Below are positions 1 to 9,800 of a DNA stretch of 64,000 bases, one piece after another. This DNA is from CAVUCH01 sp963739995 (GTDB lineage: Bacteria; Acidobacteriota; Vicinamibacteria; Vicinamibacterales; JAENWD01). The DNA lies in contig CAVUCH010000002.1 in assembly GCA_963739995.1 (NCBI GenBank), forward strand, positions 1 through 64,000, given 5' to 3'. The notes below the pieces were generated by a model. That model did not search any database, had not been told where the DNA came from, and was given only the letters and a program-made list of their open reading frames with translations. The position numbers and the translations under genes were made by a program. The stretch's first letter is position 1; every line of letters begins with the position of its first letter.

Positions 1-760
1 TCACACCACGGGACAGATCGCCGTCCTAAACCAAACGACGAACTACTCGCAGCCGACGTTCGTCAGCCATACCATCGATCCGCGCACCGGCAGCATCCAC
101 ACGATTCCGGTAGATCTGAACCGCGATGGCCACCTGGATTTCGTCGCGCTGCTCGCGCAGGAGCACGAAACGATCGTCGCGTACATCAATGGGGAACGCG
201 CGACTTCACCTTCGATCAGAAGGTCATCTACACGGCGCCGCACCCGAACTGGGGCTCGTCAGGCCTCCAGCTCGTGGAGATGGACGGCGACGGCGATCTC
301 AACGTCCTGCTCACGCACGGCGACACCTTCGACGACGGCCTCGTCAAGCCGTATGACGGGATTCAGTGGCTGGAAAACTGGGGGGTACCCGTTCGTCGAG
401 CGCGACCTCGCGCCCTTTCCCGGCGCGCACCGCGCGCTTGCCGTGGATCTCGACGGTGATGGCGATCTCGACGTGGTCGCGTGCGCGCTGCTGGCCGGCG
501 GCGCGGATGTTGACGAAGGCACGCTGGCCGCCCTGGTCTGGCTGGAGCGGACCGGCCGCTACCGCTTCGTCAAGCACACGATTGAGATGGGGTTCCCACG
601 CCACGCGACGCCGATGCGGGCGACATCGACGGAGACGGCGACGTCGACCTCGTAGTCGGGGACTTTGCGGCGAACCGGCCCGTGCCCGGCATGGGTCGAA
701 GTCTGGGAGAACCAGTCGAAGAATCCAGCTTCCCGCCCGGCGCCCGTGGGACCAACCTGA
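1..760 (+). pseudogene. FG-GAP/VCBS repeat protein, 3' part, frame-broken
   Basis: The open left edge holds the end of a secreted beta-propeller protein of the FG-GAP/VCBS type. Calcium-loop motifs of the D-x-[ND]-x-D-G-x-x-D form recur: DLNRDGHLD near 116-142, MDGDGDLN near 281-304, LDGDGDLD near 447-470 and IDGDGDVD near 627-650. They lie in three different frames, so at least three indels are needed to read through. One break is at a run of six G at 380-385; five G would restore the frame. The last frame ends in ...VWENQSKNPASR..PT and a TGA at 758-760. Either it is a decayed gene or the sequence carries homopolymer errors. Such proteins are exported and their ligand is usually unknown. 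The 5' end lies outside the window. Confidence 0.7.
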
Positions 761-864
761 CCGCCCGGTCCGCCAAGCGTCAGTTCCGTAGGATCAGCAG
801 CGTCACTTCCCGGCAGCACTGGCGGCGTCACTTCCTGGAGCACCCGCAGCGCCAGTGCCTCGTA

Positions 865-3081
865 TCAGTCCTGCAGCGTGAAATATGCCGACTCGGCGAC
901 ACGCTGCGGGCCGCTGACGACGATGATGCGCAGCTGATACGTGCCGGGGGCCAGCCCCGACACCGGAAGGCTAGCGAGCTGCTGGATGCGCGGCTCAGTA
1001 GACGCCGCAATCTCGAGCGGCGCCTCGGCCACGACGCCGCCGTCGCGCAGCAGCTGCGCAGTGGCGGTCAGCGGCCCACTTGTGCCCCGGTAGATCGTGA
1101 AGAAGAACGGCAGGTCCTTCGTCGTCGTCTTCACCACGGGATCGCCGATGTTCGGGTGCACCAGCATCTGCCCGACGAAGAACGGGGCCGGGCGCTCGGT
1201 GTGATCCGCCGGCGCGCCGCCCATCTGCTCGACGTGGTCAACGAACACAACGCTGCTCAGCCCGAGCGTCTGCGATTCAGCGGCGGGCACCGTAAGGGTG
1301 GAGATCCTGGCGCTCCCGTTGCCAGCAAGGGCATCGAACGCAATCGATTCGACGGTGTACACGCCCGGGGCCAGCAGCGGTTCGCGGTAGAACAGTATCG
1401 TGCCCCGTCTGGCCGCCTCCATGTCCTTCACGTCGCCCGTCAGGATGTACTGCTGACTGAACTTATGTACGTCCTTGCCCTGGCTGTCCTTGAGGCGGAT
1501 TACAACCGCCACTTGGGCTGAGTACGTGGACTTGTCGGCGTCCACCACGAAGCGCAGCGAGTCGGTGGTCAGCCGGACCACCAGGGGCGTCAGACCCGGA
1601 TGGTGCGGGTCGGGGAAGCTGAAGCCCTGGGCGCCGATGGGAAAGGCATTCGGCAACGGCGTCCGGTCGAGCAGCGCAAGCGCCGGAACTTCGAAGCCGC
1701 CGCTATCGATGGGCGCATTGCCGCGGACCGCGCGATAGCCCTTGCGCGCGAAGACCTGTGCGTCGGGGCGACTCGACTTCACCAGAATCTCTCGGAACTT
1801 ACCGTCGAACACCGTGTTGCGTGGGGCGTAGGTCAGCAGGTAATGGAACTGGTTGTCCTCGTCTATGCGCTTGAAGGCGCGCGTCAGGTTGTTGGATTGC
1901 TCCACGAGGAACCCGCCGGTGTCTTCGGCGAGCCGGGCCAGGCCCGTCCGCGAGTCGAGCTTGACCATGTCCTCGACTCTTTCGAGGCCGCGCGTCATCG
2001 GCTGATCGCCCCCGCTGCCGCCGCTGATGTTCTGCATCATCCGATCGTCCGTGAACTCCTGTAACTGCTTGCGCGTGTCGGCGGAGCTACTACTCGTGCG
2101 CAGGCCGTGGGCGTCGACGGCATACACGGTGACGTTCGAGCGATTGGCCCCATCGATCAGGTCGTCAAACCTCGCACTCAGTACCGGAGAGACGGGCAGC
2201 CCCTCGGAGAAGAGGATGATCGACTTGCGGCCGGGAGTCTCGGAGAGCGATCGGATCACCCGTATCAGCGCCAGGGTCGTGTCGTAGCCCTTATGGTCGC
2301 GATCGAGCGTATCGAAGCCGTCGATCATCGCACGTTCCATCTCGAGCAGTCGGAGTTCTGTCGCCGCCTGCCCCATCTGCGAGCCGTTGGCCGCCAGGCC
2401 GCCGCCGGCGGCCGTTGCCGCAGCCATGGTGAGCTGCTCGCCTTGAAGCTCGCGGCGGCGCTCCATGATTTCGTCTCGCCGCTCGGCCTTCTGATCGGCA
2501 GCCGAGCTGCCGGCCGGCATAATCTGGCTGACGGCCCGCCGGATCACCGATCGGTCCGTGGTGTAGCCATGCATCACTCGAATCCCGGGATCGGTGGCGA
2601 AGACGCCCACGCGCACGTCTGATTCACCCGTCATGGGGACGTACTCGAGCGTCGCCTTCTGCGCCAGCCCGAGCGGCTCTTCCGACAAGTGATCGAACAC
2701 GAGGGCAGTCGTCGCCTGGTTGGCGGCGTCCTCACCTGGCAAGGGGGGCGGCAGTCCGCCGGCCGGGAGTATGGTGACGGTCGACCCCGGCCGCTTCCAC
2801 CTGACGTTCACGCCGATGCCACCGCCGCGGGTGACGCGAGTGAACGTGTCGATCTTCTGGGGCGTGCCGTCCTCGTACAAGGAGAACTCGGCAGCGTTCA
2901 TGTCGGTCACCGGATGGCCCTTCCGGTCGCGCACGACGACATCCACGAGGATGGCCGTCGTCGCCGACGAGAAAGACTGGCGGCCTGACGGCCGCACGGG
3001 CTCGCTCTGGCCGATGCCGAGCGCGTCGCTGCCGCCGGTCGCCATCAACGCCGTGAGAACGACAACAGCCCGCCTGGTCAT
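865..3081 (-). CDS. Secreted VWA-domain protein (acidobacterial VWFA-related family)
   Basis: This is a protein of about 738 residues with an N-terminal signal peptide (MTRRAVVVLTALMATGG). A small beta-domain follows (AILVDVVVRDRKGHPV near residue 43), typical of the VWFA-related domain first defined in Acidobacteria (TIGR03436). Next comes a von Willebrand A fold (ALVFDHLSEE near 130, the PGRKSIILFSEGLPV strand near 285, VYAVDAHGLR near 320) and a long beta-rich C-terminus. ATG at 3081 is preferred over GTG at 3084 because an AGGAGG ribosome-binding site sits 5 nt before the ATG. It is a paralogue of the next gene on the same strand and probably arose by tandem duplication. The role is likely cell-surface adhesion or protein interaction; the ligand is unknown. 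Confidence 0.85.
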   Translation of the reverse strand: MTRRAVVVLTALMATGGSDALGIGQSEPVRPSGRQSFSSATTAILVDVVVRDRKGHPVTDMNAAEFSLYEDGTPQKIDTFTRVTRGGGIGVNVRWKRPGSTVTILPAGGLPPPLPGEDAANQATTALVFDHLSEEPLGLAQKATLEYVPMTGESDVRVGVFATDPGIRVMHGYTTDRSVIRRAVSQIMPAGSSAADQKAERRDEIMERRRELQGEQLTMAAATAAGGGLAANGSQMGQAATELRLLEMERAMIDGFDTLDRDHKGYDTTLALIRVIRSLSETPGRKSIILFSEGLPVSPVLSARFDDLIDGANRSNVTVYAVDAHGLRTSSSSADTRKQLQEFTDDRMMQNISGGSGGDQPMTRGLERVEDMVKLDSRTGLARLAEDTGGFLVEQSNNLTRAFKRIDEDNQFHYLLTYAPRNTVFDGKFREILVKSSRPDAQVFARKGYRAVRGNAPIDSGGFEVPALALLDRTPLPNAFPIGAQGFSFPDPHHPGLTPLVVRLTTDSLRFVVDADKSTYSAQVAVVIRLKDSQGKDVHKFSQQYILTGDVKDMEAARRGTILFYREPLLAPGVYTVESIAFDALAGNGSARISTLTVPAAESQTLGLSSVVFVDHVEQMGGAPADHTERPAPFFVGQMLVHPNIGDPVVKTTTKDLPFFFTIYRGTSGPLTATAQLLRDGGVVAEAPLEIAASTEPRIQQLASLPVSGLAPGTYQLRIIVVSGPQRVAESAYFTLQD

Positions 3082-3111
3082 CACTGCCTCCTGTGGAGAC
3101 CCTATATGGAG

Positions 3112-3130
3112 GGCGGACCTCAGGTCCGCC
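3112..3130. repeat. Short perfect palindrome (9-1-9 hairpin)
   Basis: GGCGGACCT, one C, then AGGTCCGCC. It lies in the 59-nt gap between the two VWA genes and resembles the hairpins at 6796-6817 and 20234-20253, which share a central CT-(T)C-AG but have different, matching arms. Confidence 0.75.
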
Positions 3131-3140
3131 TGGCTGCGTG

Positions 3141-5336
3141 TCAGCCTGCGATGTGGAGCGTGGCAGATCGGAAGACCTGCTCCGATCCCTGTTTGACGAT
3201 GGCTCTCAACTGGTACGTCCCGGGCGCGAGCGCGTCGACCGGCAGACGTCCGACCTGCTGGATGCGGCCCGAGGCATCCGGCGCGTCGAGCGGCAGCGGC
3301 ACCTGCGCCAGCGGCTGCCCATTCTGAATCAACTCGAGCACCGCCTCCGGCTTGGTCCCGGCCGCCCCGGGATACACCGTGAAGAAGAACCCCACCTCCT
3401 TGTTTCCTTTACTGATATCCTCGCCCAGATTCGGGTAGAGCAGGACGTCCTTCACGAACAAGGGGCCGGTCTTGGGCTCGTCCGCCCCGACCTTTTCACT
3501 GCGCTTGACGATGACAAGGCTGCTCATCCGGAGCTTCGCCGGGTCGACTTTCGGCACCTCGACCGTGGCATAGCGGACGCTCGCCTTGGAGGTCGGCCCG
3601 TCGTAGACAATCGCCTCCATCGTGTAGATGCCCGGCGCGAGCTCCGGCTCGCGGTAGAAGATCACATCGCTGTTCTTCGCCAGATCCAGCTTGTCGAGCG
3701 CGGCGCTCATCTCGTAATGCTGGCTCACCTTCCGCACGACTTTGTTCTGGGCGTCGACGAAGCGAACGACCACGGCAAAGTCGGACTTGAAGGCTTTCTG
3801 ATCCTCGGTGGTCGGAAACGAGAGCGGCGCCGTTTTCAGATCGATAACAACGGGGACAAGGCCCGGGTTCTCTTTGCTGGGAAACTGCAGCGCACCGACG
3901 CGATACGGGAACGCGTTCGGCACCGGCCGGCGGTCGAGCGCGGCAAGCGCGGGGGCCTCCCACGTATTGACAGGCGCGCCACCGGTATCGCGCACGGCGA
4001 AGTACCCTTTCCGCGCCGCCACGGTCAGCCCCGGCCGGTTCACCTTGACCTCGATCTTGCGGAACGTCCCGTCATAGGTCGAGTTCGTCGGCGTGTATCC
4101 GATCAGGTAGTAATTGCGCAGATCGCTTTCCACGCGGTCGAACCCTGTTCGCAGGTTGTTGGTGTTGTCGAAGGTCAGGCCGCCGGTGCCCTGGGCAAGC
4201 TCGCCGAGACCCGTGTGGGGGTCCTGGCGAAGCACGTCTTCGTTGAGCTCGAGCGCCTTGGTCAGCGGCTGGTTGCCTGAGGTCTCACGTCCCGGCGCAT
4301 ACGACGTGAGTCCGCGTTTGCCGGCCCGATTGACCTGGTCGCGGATCTTGGCCTGCTCGCTGTCGGTGCGCAGGCCGGCCGCGTCCATCGTGTAGATGCT
4401 GACATTGGCGCGATTGGCTGCGTCGATGACGCCCAGGAAGAGACGGTGCACGGCCGGCGGAATCGCCACGCCTTCGGAGAACAGGACGAGGCTCTTGCGG
4501 CCGGGCAGCTGGCGCATCGCGCCGATGATGGCGAAGAGGCCGTTGACAGAGGCATACCCCTGCTCGTCGCGGTCGAGCGCCTCGAACCCCGCCATCATGT
4601 CCGCTTCCATCTGTGCCAGCTGCGCGGCGGCCCCCGACGAGCCTTGGTTCGCGCCACCCCCTCCGGCTGCGTCCGCCTGTTGTTGCGTCGTGGCGGCGTT
4701 GTTTTCGATGCGCGCCTTTCGCTCAGGCTCCATCCCAAAGGTCGTGGACGCACGCGTCTCGATCGTGTCGAGCGCCTTTTGCAGCGTCTCGCGATCCTTG
4801 GTGAATGGCGCATAGGGCGTGAACGCCAGATCGATGCCGAAGACGCCCATCATCGAAGGCAGCGGATCCTTTTCGGTCACGTACGCCCTGGCGGCCTTCA
4901 CGGCCAGCTGGCGTCCCTCCGGGCTGAGTCGATCGAACACCAGGGCCGTGATTGGCGTCATCTTCGCGGCAGCCGAGATCGCCCCGGTGCCGTCCGCGCC
5001 TGTGGCGCCGCCAGCGGCCACCGGCGCGGTGGTGGGCGACGCTTCCGCCTCGAAGATCGATGTAAACGAGCCCGCGGTCTGCGGAGCGCCGTCCTCGAGA
5101 ATCTCGAATTCGGACTGCTGCAGGTCGCGGACCGGCATTCCCTTTTTGTCGCGAACCACGACGTCCACCAGCACGGCAGTGACACCGGCCTTCACCGAGC
5201 CGGCTGTACGTTGCGCCGCCGGCGCTTGCGGCATGTCCGCCTTTGCCGACGCTACGGCGGATAGATCGCCGCGAAGCGCAGCCGTGAAGATGACGAACAC
5301 GGCGAGGAACTGAAGCACTCGGTGACAGCGGCTCAT
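3141..5336 (-). CDS. Secreted VWA-domain protein (acidobacterial VWFA-related family), paralogue
   Basis: About 731 residues from the ATG at 5336, chosen because it begins a clean signal peptide (MSRCHRVLQFLAVFVIFTAA); the open frame extends upstream to 5684 but that part is arginine-rich and not protein-like. The order of parts matches the gene at 865-3081: TAVLVDVVVRDKKGMPV, a VWA fold (ITALVFDRLSPEGRQ, LPGRKSLVLFSEGVAI, IYTMDAAGLR) and a C-terminal beta region with DALAPGTYQLRAIV. The DxSxS metal site of classical VWA domains is not evident (DRLSPEG), as in many of this family. It stands 59 nt upstream of its paralogue on the same strand. Function is inferred only as a surface or periplasmic binding protein. 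Confidence 0.85.
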   Translation of the reverse strand: MSRCHRVLQFLAVFVIFTAALRGDLSAVASAKADMPQAPAAQRTAGSVKAGVTAVLVDVVVRDKKGMPVRDLQQSEFEILEDGAPQTAGSFTSIFEAEASPTTAPVAAGGATGADGTGAISAAAKMTPITALVFDRLSPEGRQLAVKAARAYVTEKDPLPSMMGVFGIDLAFTPYAPFTKDRETLQKALDTIETRASTTFGMEPERKARIENNAATTQQQADAAGGGGANQGSSGAAAQLAQMEADMMAGFEALDRDEQGYASVNGLFAIIGAMRQLPGRKSLVLFSEGVAIPPAVHRLFLGVIDAANRANVSIYTMDAAGLRTDSEQAKIRDQVNRAGKRGLTSYAPGRETSGNQPLTKALELNEDVLRQDPHTGLGELAQGTGGLTFDNTNNLRTGFDRVESDLRNYYLIGYTPTNSTYDGTFRKIEVKVNRPGLTVAARKGYFAVRDTGGAPVNTWEAPALAALDRRPVPNAFPYRVGALQFPSKENPGLVPVVIDLKTAPLSFPTTEDQKAFKSDFAVVVRFVDAQNKVVRKVSQHYEMSAALDKLDLAKNSDVIFYREPELAPGIYTMEAIVYDGPTSKASVRYATVEVPKVDPAKLRMSSLVIVKRSEKVGADEPKTGPLFVKDVLLYPNLGEDISKGNKEVGFFFTVYPGAAGTKPEAVLELIQNGQPLAQVPLPLDAPDASGRIQQVGRLPVDALAPGTYQLRAIVKQGSEQVFRSATLHIAG

Positions 5337-5538
5337 AGGCTCAACATCAAATGATGATGACAGGTCTGGGGGGCGGTGCGGCCTCTTCCGGCGCCCGATC
5401 GGCCTCGATGCCGCCGACCGACTGTGCGCCGCCTCGGGTGGTCCGCAGCAGGCGATCCAGTCGCGCGAACTCCTTGCGCTCGCGGGAGCGCCAGCAAAGC
5501 GGTCGCAATCGCCGGAATTCGCCACAACCCGCGACGCT

Positions 5539-6732
5539 TCACTGAGGTGGGCCCTCCGGAGGCGACGGCGTGCCGGTCGGTGCGGGCGTGGTGTTGCCGT
5601 CACCATTGCCATTCGCAGCCGCCTGCTTCTCCTGGATCTCGCGATTGAGCCGATCGACGATGGCGCGCTCGCGATCGGCATCATCCTTGCGCTTCAGACG
5701 GTGGTAGGCCGTCGCCAGCTGCACGTGGGCGTCGACCGCGTCGGGCGTCTCGGCGACGATCTGCTCGAGCATCGCGGCCGCTTCGGCGACGGCGCCGGTC
5801 TGGAGTTTGAGGCTGGCCACGAGCTTTCTGGCGGTCACATCCTTCGGATGAATCGCGATGGCGCGGTTCAGATACGTGAGCGCGGCATCGAAGTCCTGCG
5901 CGCTCTTCCGCATGCTGCCGAGCATCAGGTTCGATTCGAAGTCGTTGACGTTTACCGACAGTTCCTTCCGGAAGGCGCGTTCGGCCTCGGCCTGGTCACC
6001 GAGCCCGAGCAGGGCGCGTCCGTACGCGCTGTTCGCCGTGGGGAGGCTCGAGTTGAGCCGAAGCGCGCGTTCGAGCTCGCTCTTCGCCTCTGGATAATCG
6101 AACCCATTGAGATGAGCGATCCCCATCAGGAGGTGTCCCTCGGCGGAATCGCCGTTCTTGAAGATCCGGTCGATATACAGCTGGCCCTTCTGCTCATCGC
6201 CAGTCCGAACGAGTGCGGTACCTAGCACGTACGCGAATGCCAGATCGTCCTGAAACATCGATTCGCGCGGCTGCAACAGCGTCACAGCGTCCGGATATCG
6301 ACCGGTCTGCAGGTAGCAGTCGGCGAGGATCAGATAGGCGTTCTTCGCATCGGGATTCGTCGCGACGACGAGCTTCAGCGGGTGAATCGCCTCGTTCGGC
6401 CGTCCCGACTTGTAGTAGGCGAGCGCCAGATTCAACCTGACCGTCGCGTTGGACGGATCGATCTTGAGCGCCGCGTCGTATTGCGCGATCGCGTCGTCGA
6501 AGTGGCCGAGCTGGACGTAAGCGGCGCCGAGATTGGACAGGGCGTCGACCCGCGTCGCATCGATCGACAGCGCCGTCTTGTAGGCGTCGACGGCGCCAAT
6601 CAGGTCGCCGGCCTTCTGCATCTCCAGCGCGCGGATGAAGACCCGATCGAAATCCTCGGTGCGGGACTGTCCGAACAGCGGGAACGGCAGGGCCAGCAGG
6701 AACAACGCGGCCAGAAAACGAACCCGGACCAT
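5539..6732 (-). CDS. Secreted tetratricopeptide-repeat protein
   Basis: Around 397 residues: signal peptide (VRFLAALFLLALPFPLFG), then about nine to ten TPR units covering residues 25-360 (for example RVDALSNLGAAYVQLGHFDD and ATVRLNLALAYYKSGRPNEA), and a low-complexity Asn/Gly/Pro/Thr tail. TPR arrays act as protein-interaction scaffolds; no partner can be named. ATG at 6732 is preferred because it begins the signal peptide. An in-frame GTG at 6753 lies 11 nt after a TATAAT box, so a near-leaderless start there is possible. It sits upstream of the two VWA genes on the same strand with a gap of about 200 nt. Confidence 0.8.
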   Translation of the reverse strand: MVRVRFLAALFLLALPFPLFGQSRTEDFDRVFIRALEMQKAGDLIGAVDAYKTALSIDATRVDALSNLGAAYVQLGHFDDAIAQYDAALKIDPSNATVRLNLALAYYKSGRPNEAIHPLKLVVATNPDAKNAYLILADCYLQTGRYPDAVTLLQPRESMFQDDLAFAYVLGTALVRTGDEQKGQLYIDRIFKNGDSAEGHLLMGIAHLNGFDYPEAKSELERALRLNSSLPTANSAYGRALLGLGDQAEAERAFRKELSVNVNDFESNLMLGSMRKSAQDFDAALTYLNRAIAIHPKDVTARKLVASLKLQTGAVAEAAAMLEQIVAETPDAVDAHVQLATAYHRLKRKDDADRERAIVDRLNREIQEKQAAANGNGDGNTTPAPTGTPSPPEGPPQ

Positions 6733-6764
6733 GGCAGCTGCTGCGGTGGGCACGCAGTCTTTCG

Positions 6765-6770
6765 ATTATA
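6765..6770 (-). promoter_or_regulatory. TATAAT -10 box upstream of the TPR gene
   Basis: Perfect TATAAT on the minus strand, 11 nt before the in-frame GTG at 6753. No clear -35 box is visible. Part of a recurring pattern of -10-like boxes very close to start codons in this window. Confidence 0.5.
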
Positions 6771-6795
6771 GCAGCGGCGGCTGCAGCGGCACGTA

Positions 6796-6817
6796 GGCCC
6801 GAACTTCAGTTCGGGCC
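6796..6817. repeat. Short perfect palindrome (10-2-10 hairpin)
   Basis: GGCCCGAACT, TC, AGTTCGGGCC. Same centre (ACT-TC-AGT) as the hairpin at 20234-20253 with different but complementary outer arms. It lies between the TPR gene and the TonB receptor terminator. Confidence 0.75.
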
Positions 6818-6842
6818 CGCAACCGCGCAAAAAGGGCAAAAA

Positions 6843-6871
6843 AAGGGGGAAGGCCAGTCGCCTTCCCCCTT
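6843..6871 (-). terminator. Rho-independent terminator of the TonB receptor gene
   Basis: A perfect 12-bp stem (AAGGGGGAAGGC / GCCTTCCCCCTT) with a 5-nt loop, followed on the minus strand by a T7 run and a second T-rich stretch. It lies 28 nt past the receptor's stop codon. Confidence 0.88.
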
Positions 6872-6898
6872 GAACTCCTCTGGGATCGCGCGTCGATC

Positions 6899-9800
6899 CT
6901 AGAAGTAGTACTTGAAGGTGAACTCGATCACGCGGTGACCGCGCTTCAGGTTGATCTTCCCGAAGTTGTCCACGGTCTGCGGCGTGTAGGAGAATCCCTG
7001 CGTCGGGTCGCACACGTTCTGCATGCCGCCCGTGCCGTCAGGTGCCAGCGCCCGCACGTTGCATCTCGTGTCCAGCGTCAGGTTGATGTCGCCGCCGATG
7101 TTCGTGTTGGCAAACGCCTGGTTGAACAGGTTGAAGAAGCCCACGCGGAACTGGAACTTCTGCTCTCCGCGGATCTGGAAGTTCTTGAAGAGCGTCAAGT
7201 CGTGGTTCATGCGGGTGGGCGTGCGGATGTTGTGCGGCGAGATTAGATCGCCGTTCTCGCCGAACGAGGGCACCCCGATGCAGCTGAGATCGAGGACCCT
7301 CTCACCCACGTCTGTGCCATCCAGCCGTGGATCGCACGGGTAGACCGGCGCCAATGCGTTGCCTGTCGCACCCCCATCACCCTGCGGATTCGACGGACCC
7401 ACGACGTCGGCCGTGCCGAAGTAGGCGGCAGCGACTGCAGACGACGCCGCATCACCGGTGAACTGGAGGTTGATCGGGATGCCGCTCGCCAGCGTCGAGA
7501 TGCCGGAGACCTGCCAGCCGTTGAGCACTCCACGCAGGACCACGTTGTCGAGGCTCCCGCGCGCGCCATCCGGCAGGAAGGCGTTCCACGACACGTTCAG
7601 GATATGCGTGCGGTCGGTGCGCAGTCTGCCGTAGGTACGGGACGCATCGTACGGATCGAGCGTCGAGTAGTCATTCCCCAGCGTGCCCTTGCTCTTAGCG
7701 AACGTGTACGCGCCGAAGTACTGGAAGCGCCTCCCTGTCTGACGACTCAGCGTGACCTGCATCGAGTTGTAGTCGCTCACGCCGTGGTAGTCGTAGGTCG
7801 TGATGCCCGACAGGGCGTTGAAGGGACGGAACGACGCGAGGTTGTTGCTCACGCTCGCGACGGCCACGCGGTTGATCGGCACCGACAAATCGACGCCGTT
7901 GAAAGAGCCCGACGACATCACACCAAACGGCATGACGTTGCCGTTGCTGCGGCTGACCAGGTCGCGGCCGCGGGTCCCGACGTAGGCCACCTCGAGCACC
8001 TGCTGCCACGGGATGCGCCGCGCGTACGACGTGCTGAAGCTGTGCGTGGTCGGCCAGCTGACCGAGTCTGGCGTCGGCGTGTTGATCGACAGGCTTCCGA
8101 GTCGCTGCTCCATCGTAATCAGCCGCGCGTTGTCGTAGGAGAGGAACGGGAGGCCATACGTCCTGGCGTCCGTGTAGCCGGCACCCACGTTGTAGGCATT
8201 CGGCGCCATGCGCAGCGTGTTGTCGTACTCGACGTTGCCCATGTTCCGGTTGTAGAACAGCCCGTACCCACCGCGGATGACGTTGTTGCCCTGGCCATCG
8301 ATGTCCCACGCGGCGTTGATGCGCGGAAGGAAGAAGGCATCACGATCCTCCACGACCCCGTCTGGCGCGCAGCCGGTGTAGACGTAGCACACACCGTTCA
8401 GCAGCTGGAAGGTGCCTGGATCGAGGAACGTACCCGCCGAGGAGTCGTAGAGATCCGGCGTGAAGTATCCGCCTTCCTGTCCACTCAACTCGTCGTTGTT
8501 GGTCCACTTGCCGAAGCGGACACCGTATTCGAGCGTGAAGTTCGGACGGAGCTTCCAGCTGTCCTGCGCGAAGGCGTCGATGGCCCAATAGCGGAACTCG
8601 CCCCACGGCATGCCGGGCAGCGGCTGGCCGTCCCTCGCGGTGCCCTGGTTGAGCTGGCTCATTCGGCCAACCAGCATATCCGCCGCGCTGTTACCAGTGC
8701 CGGTTATATTGCTGGGGTTGAAATGGAGCTGGCCGGACTCCTCGTTCTGGAAGTTTTGCTGCTTCTGCCCGCGCTCGACGGTGACGCCGAACTTCAATCC
8801 GTGCGCGCCCATCAGCTTGGTCAGCTTCTCGCTGAACTGCAGCGAGTCATTGTGCGCGAACACGTTCGGCATGGCGGACTGCTGATTACCCACCTGGCCT
8901 CCACCATCGTGGAGGATATTGGTTGGCAGCTCCGGACCGGTCGCATGGGGGAACCCCGAAAATCCGCTGAACGTGACGCCGCCCGCACCCTGCGCGACAA
9001 CGCTCGGATCCTGCCAGATGTTGTCGAGCGTCAGGCGCGTGTAGCTGACGACCGCCTCGTTCGTCATCGAGGGGCTCAACACCGAGACGAGGTTGCCACT
9101 GTAGGACCGGCCGAGCGACTGCTCGATGTTGGGAGTCGGCAGCGCAACCTCACTGGGCGCCCACCACCCGCCGCGGGGCCGCACGGTGTCGGCCGGATCG
9201 CGGGAGATCCGGACGAACGCCTTGGTGTTGTTGTTGACGTTCCAGTCGACCCGCAGCTTCAGCTCTTCGCGGTCTTCCGGCTCGAGCGCGCTGTAGACGT
9301 AGTTGTACAGATTGTTTGGATCGTTGTAGTTCGAGTCGGGGTAGAGGCTTGCCAGGTACATGCCGAGCGGCGTCGTGTATGGCCGCATGTCGTTGTTCGC
9401 TACCGGACCGCCGGCCCCGGGGAAGCCCGCCGGAATTCTCAGCTGACCGGGCGCCAGGTTGAAGCCGGCCGGAGACCCGTCCGGGTTCAGGGCAGGCACA
9501 TCACCCTGGTTCAGGTTATCGCCGCGGTTGGCGAACAGCTCGCTGAAGTCACCGTTCTTCATCGCCGGCGAGTAGGTGCGCGAGAAGCGGCTGCCCGAGT
9601 CGATCTTCTGGCGCTGCCATTCGTAGCCGAAGAAGAAGAACAGCTTGTCCTTGTTCTTCGTGTAGCCGTCGCCGAAGAAGATCGGACCGCCGACGTTGAG
9701 GCCGGGGTACTTGTAATTCGCCTTCGGCTTCTCGACGCCCGCGATCGAGTTCGACCGGTCGTTGGCGGCGAACTTCGAATCGCGCGTGTAGTAGTAGCCC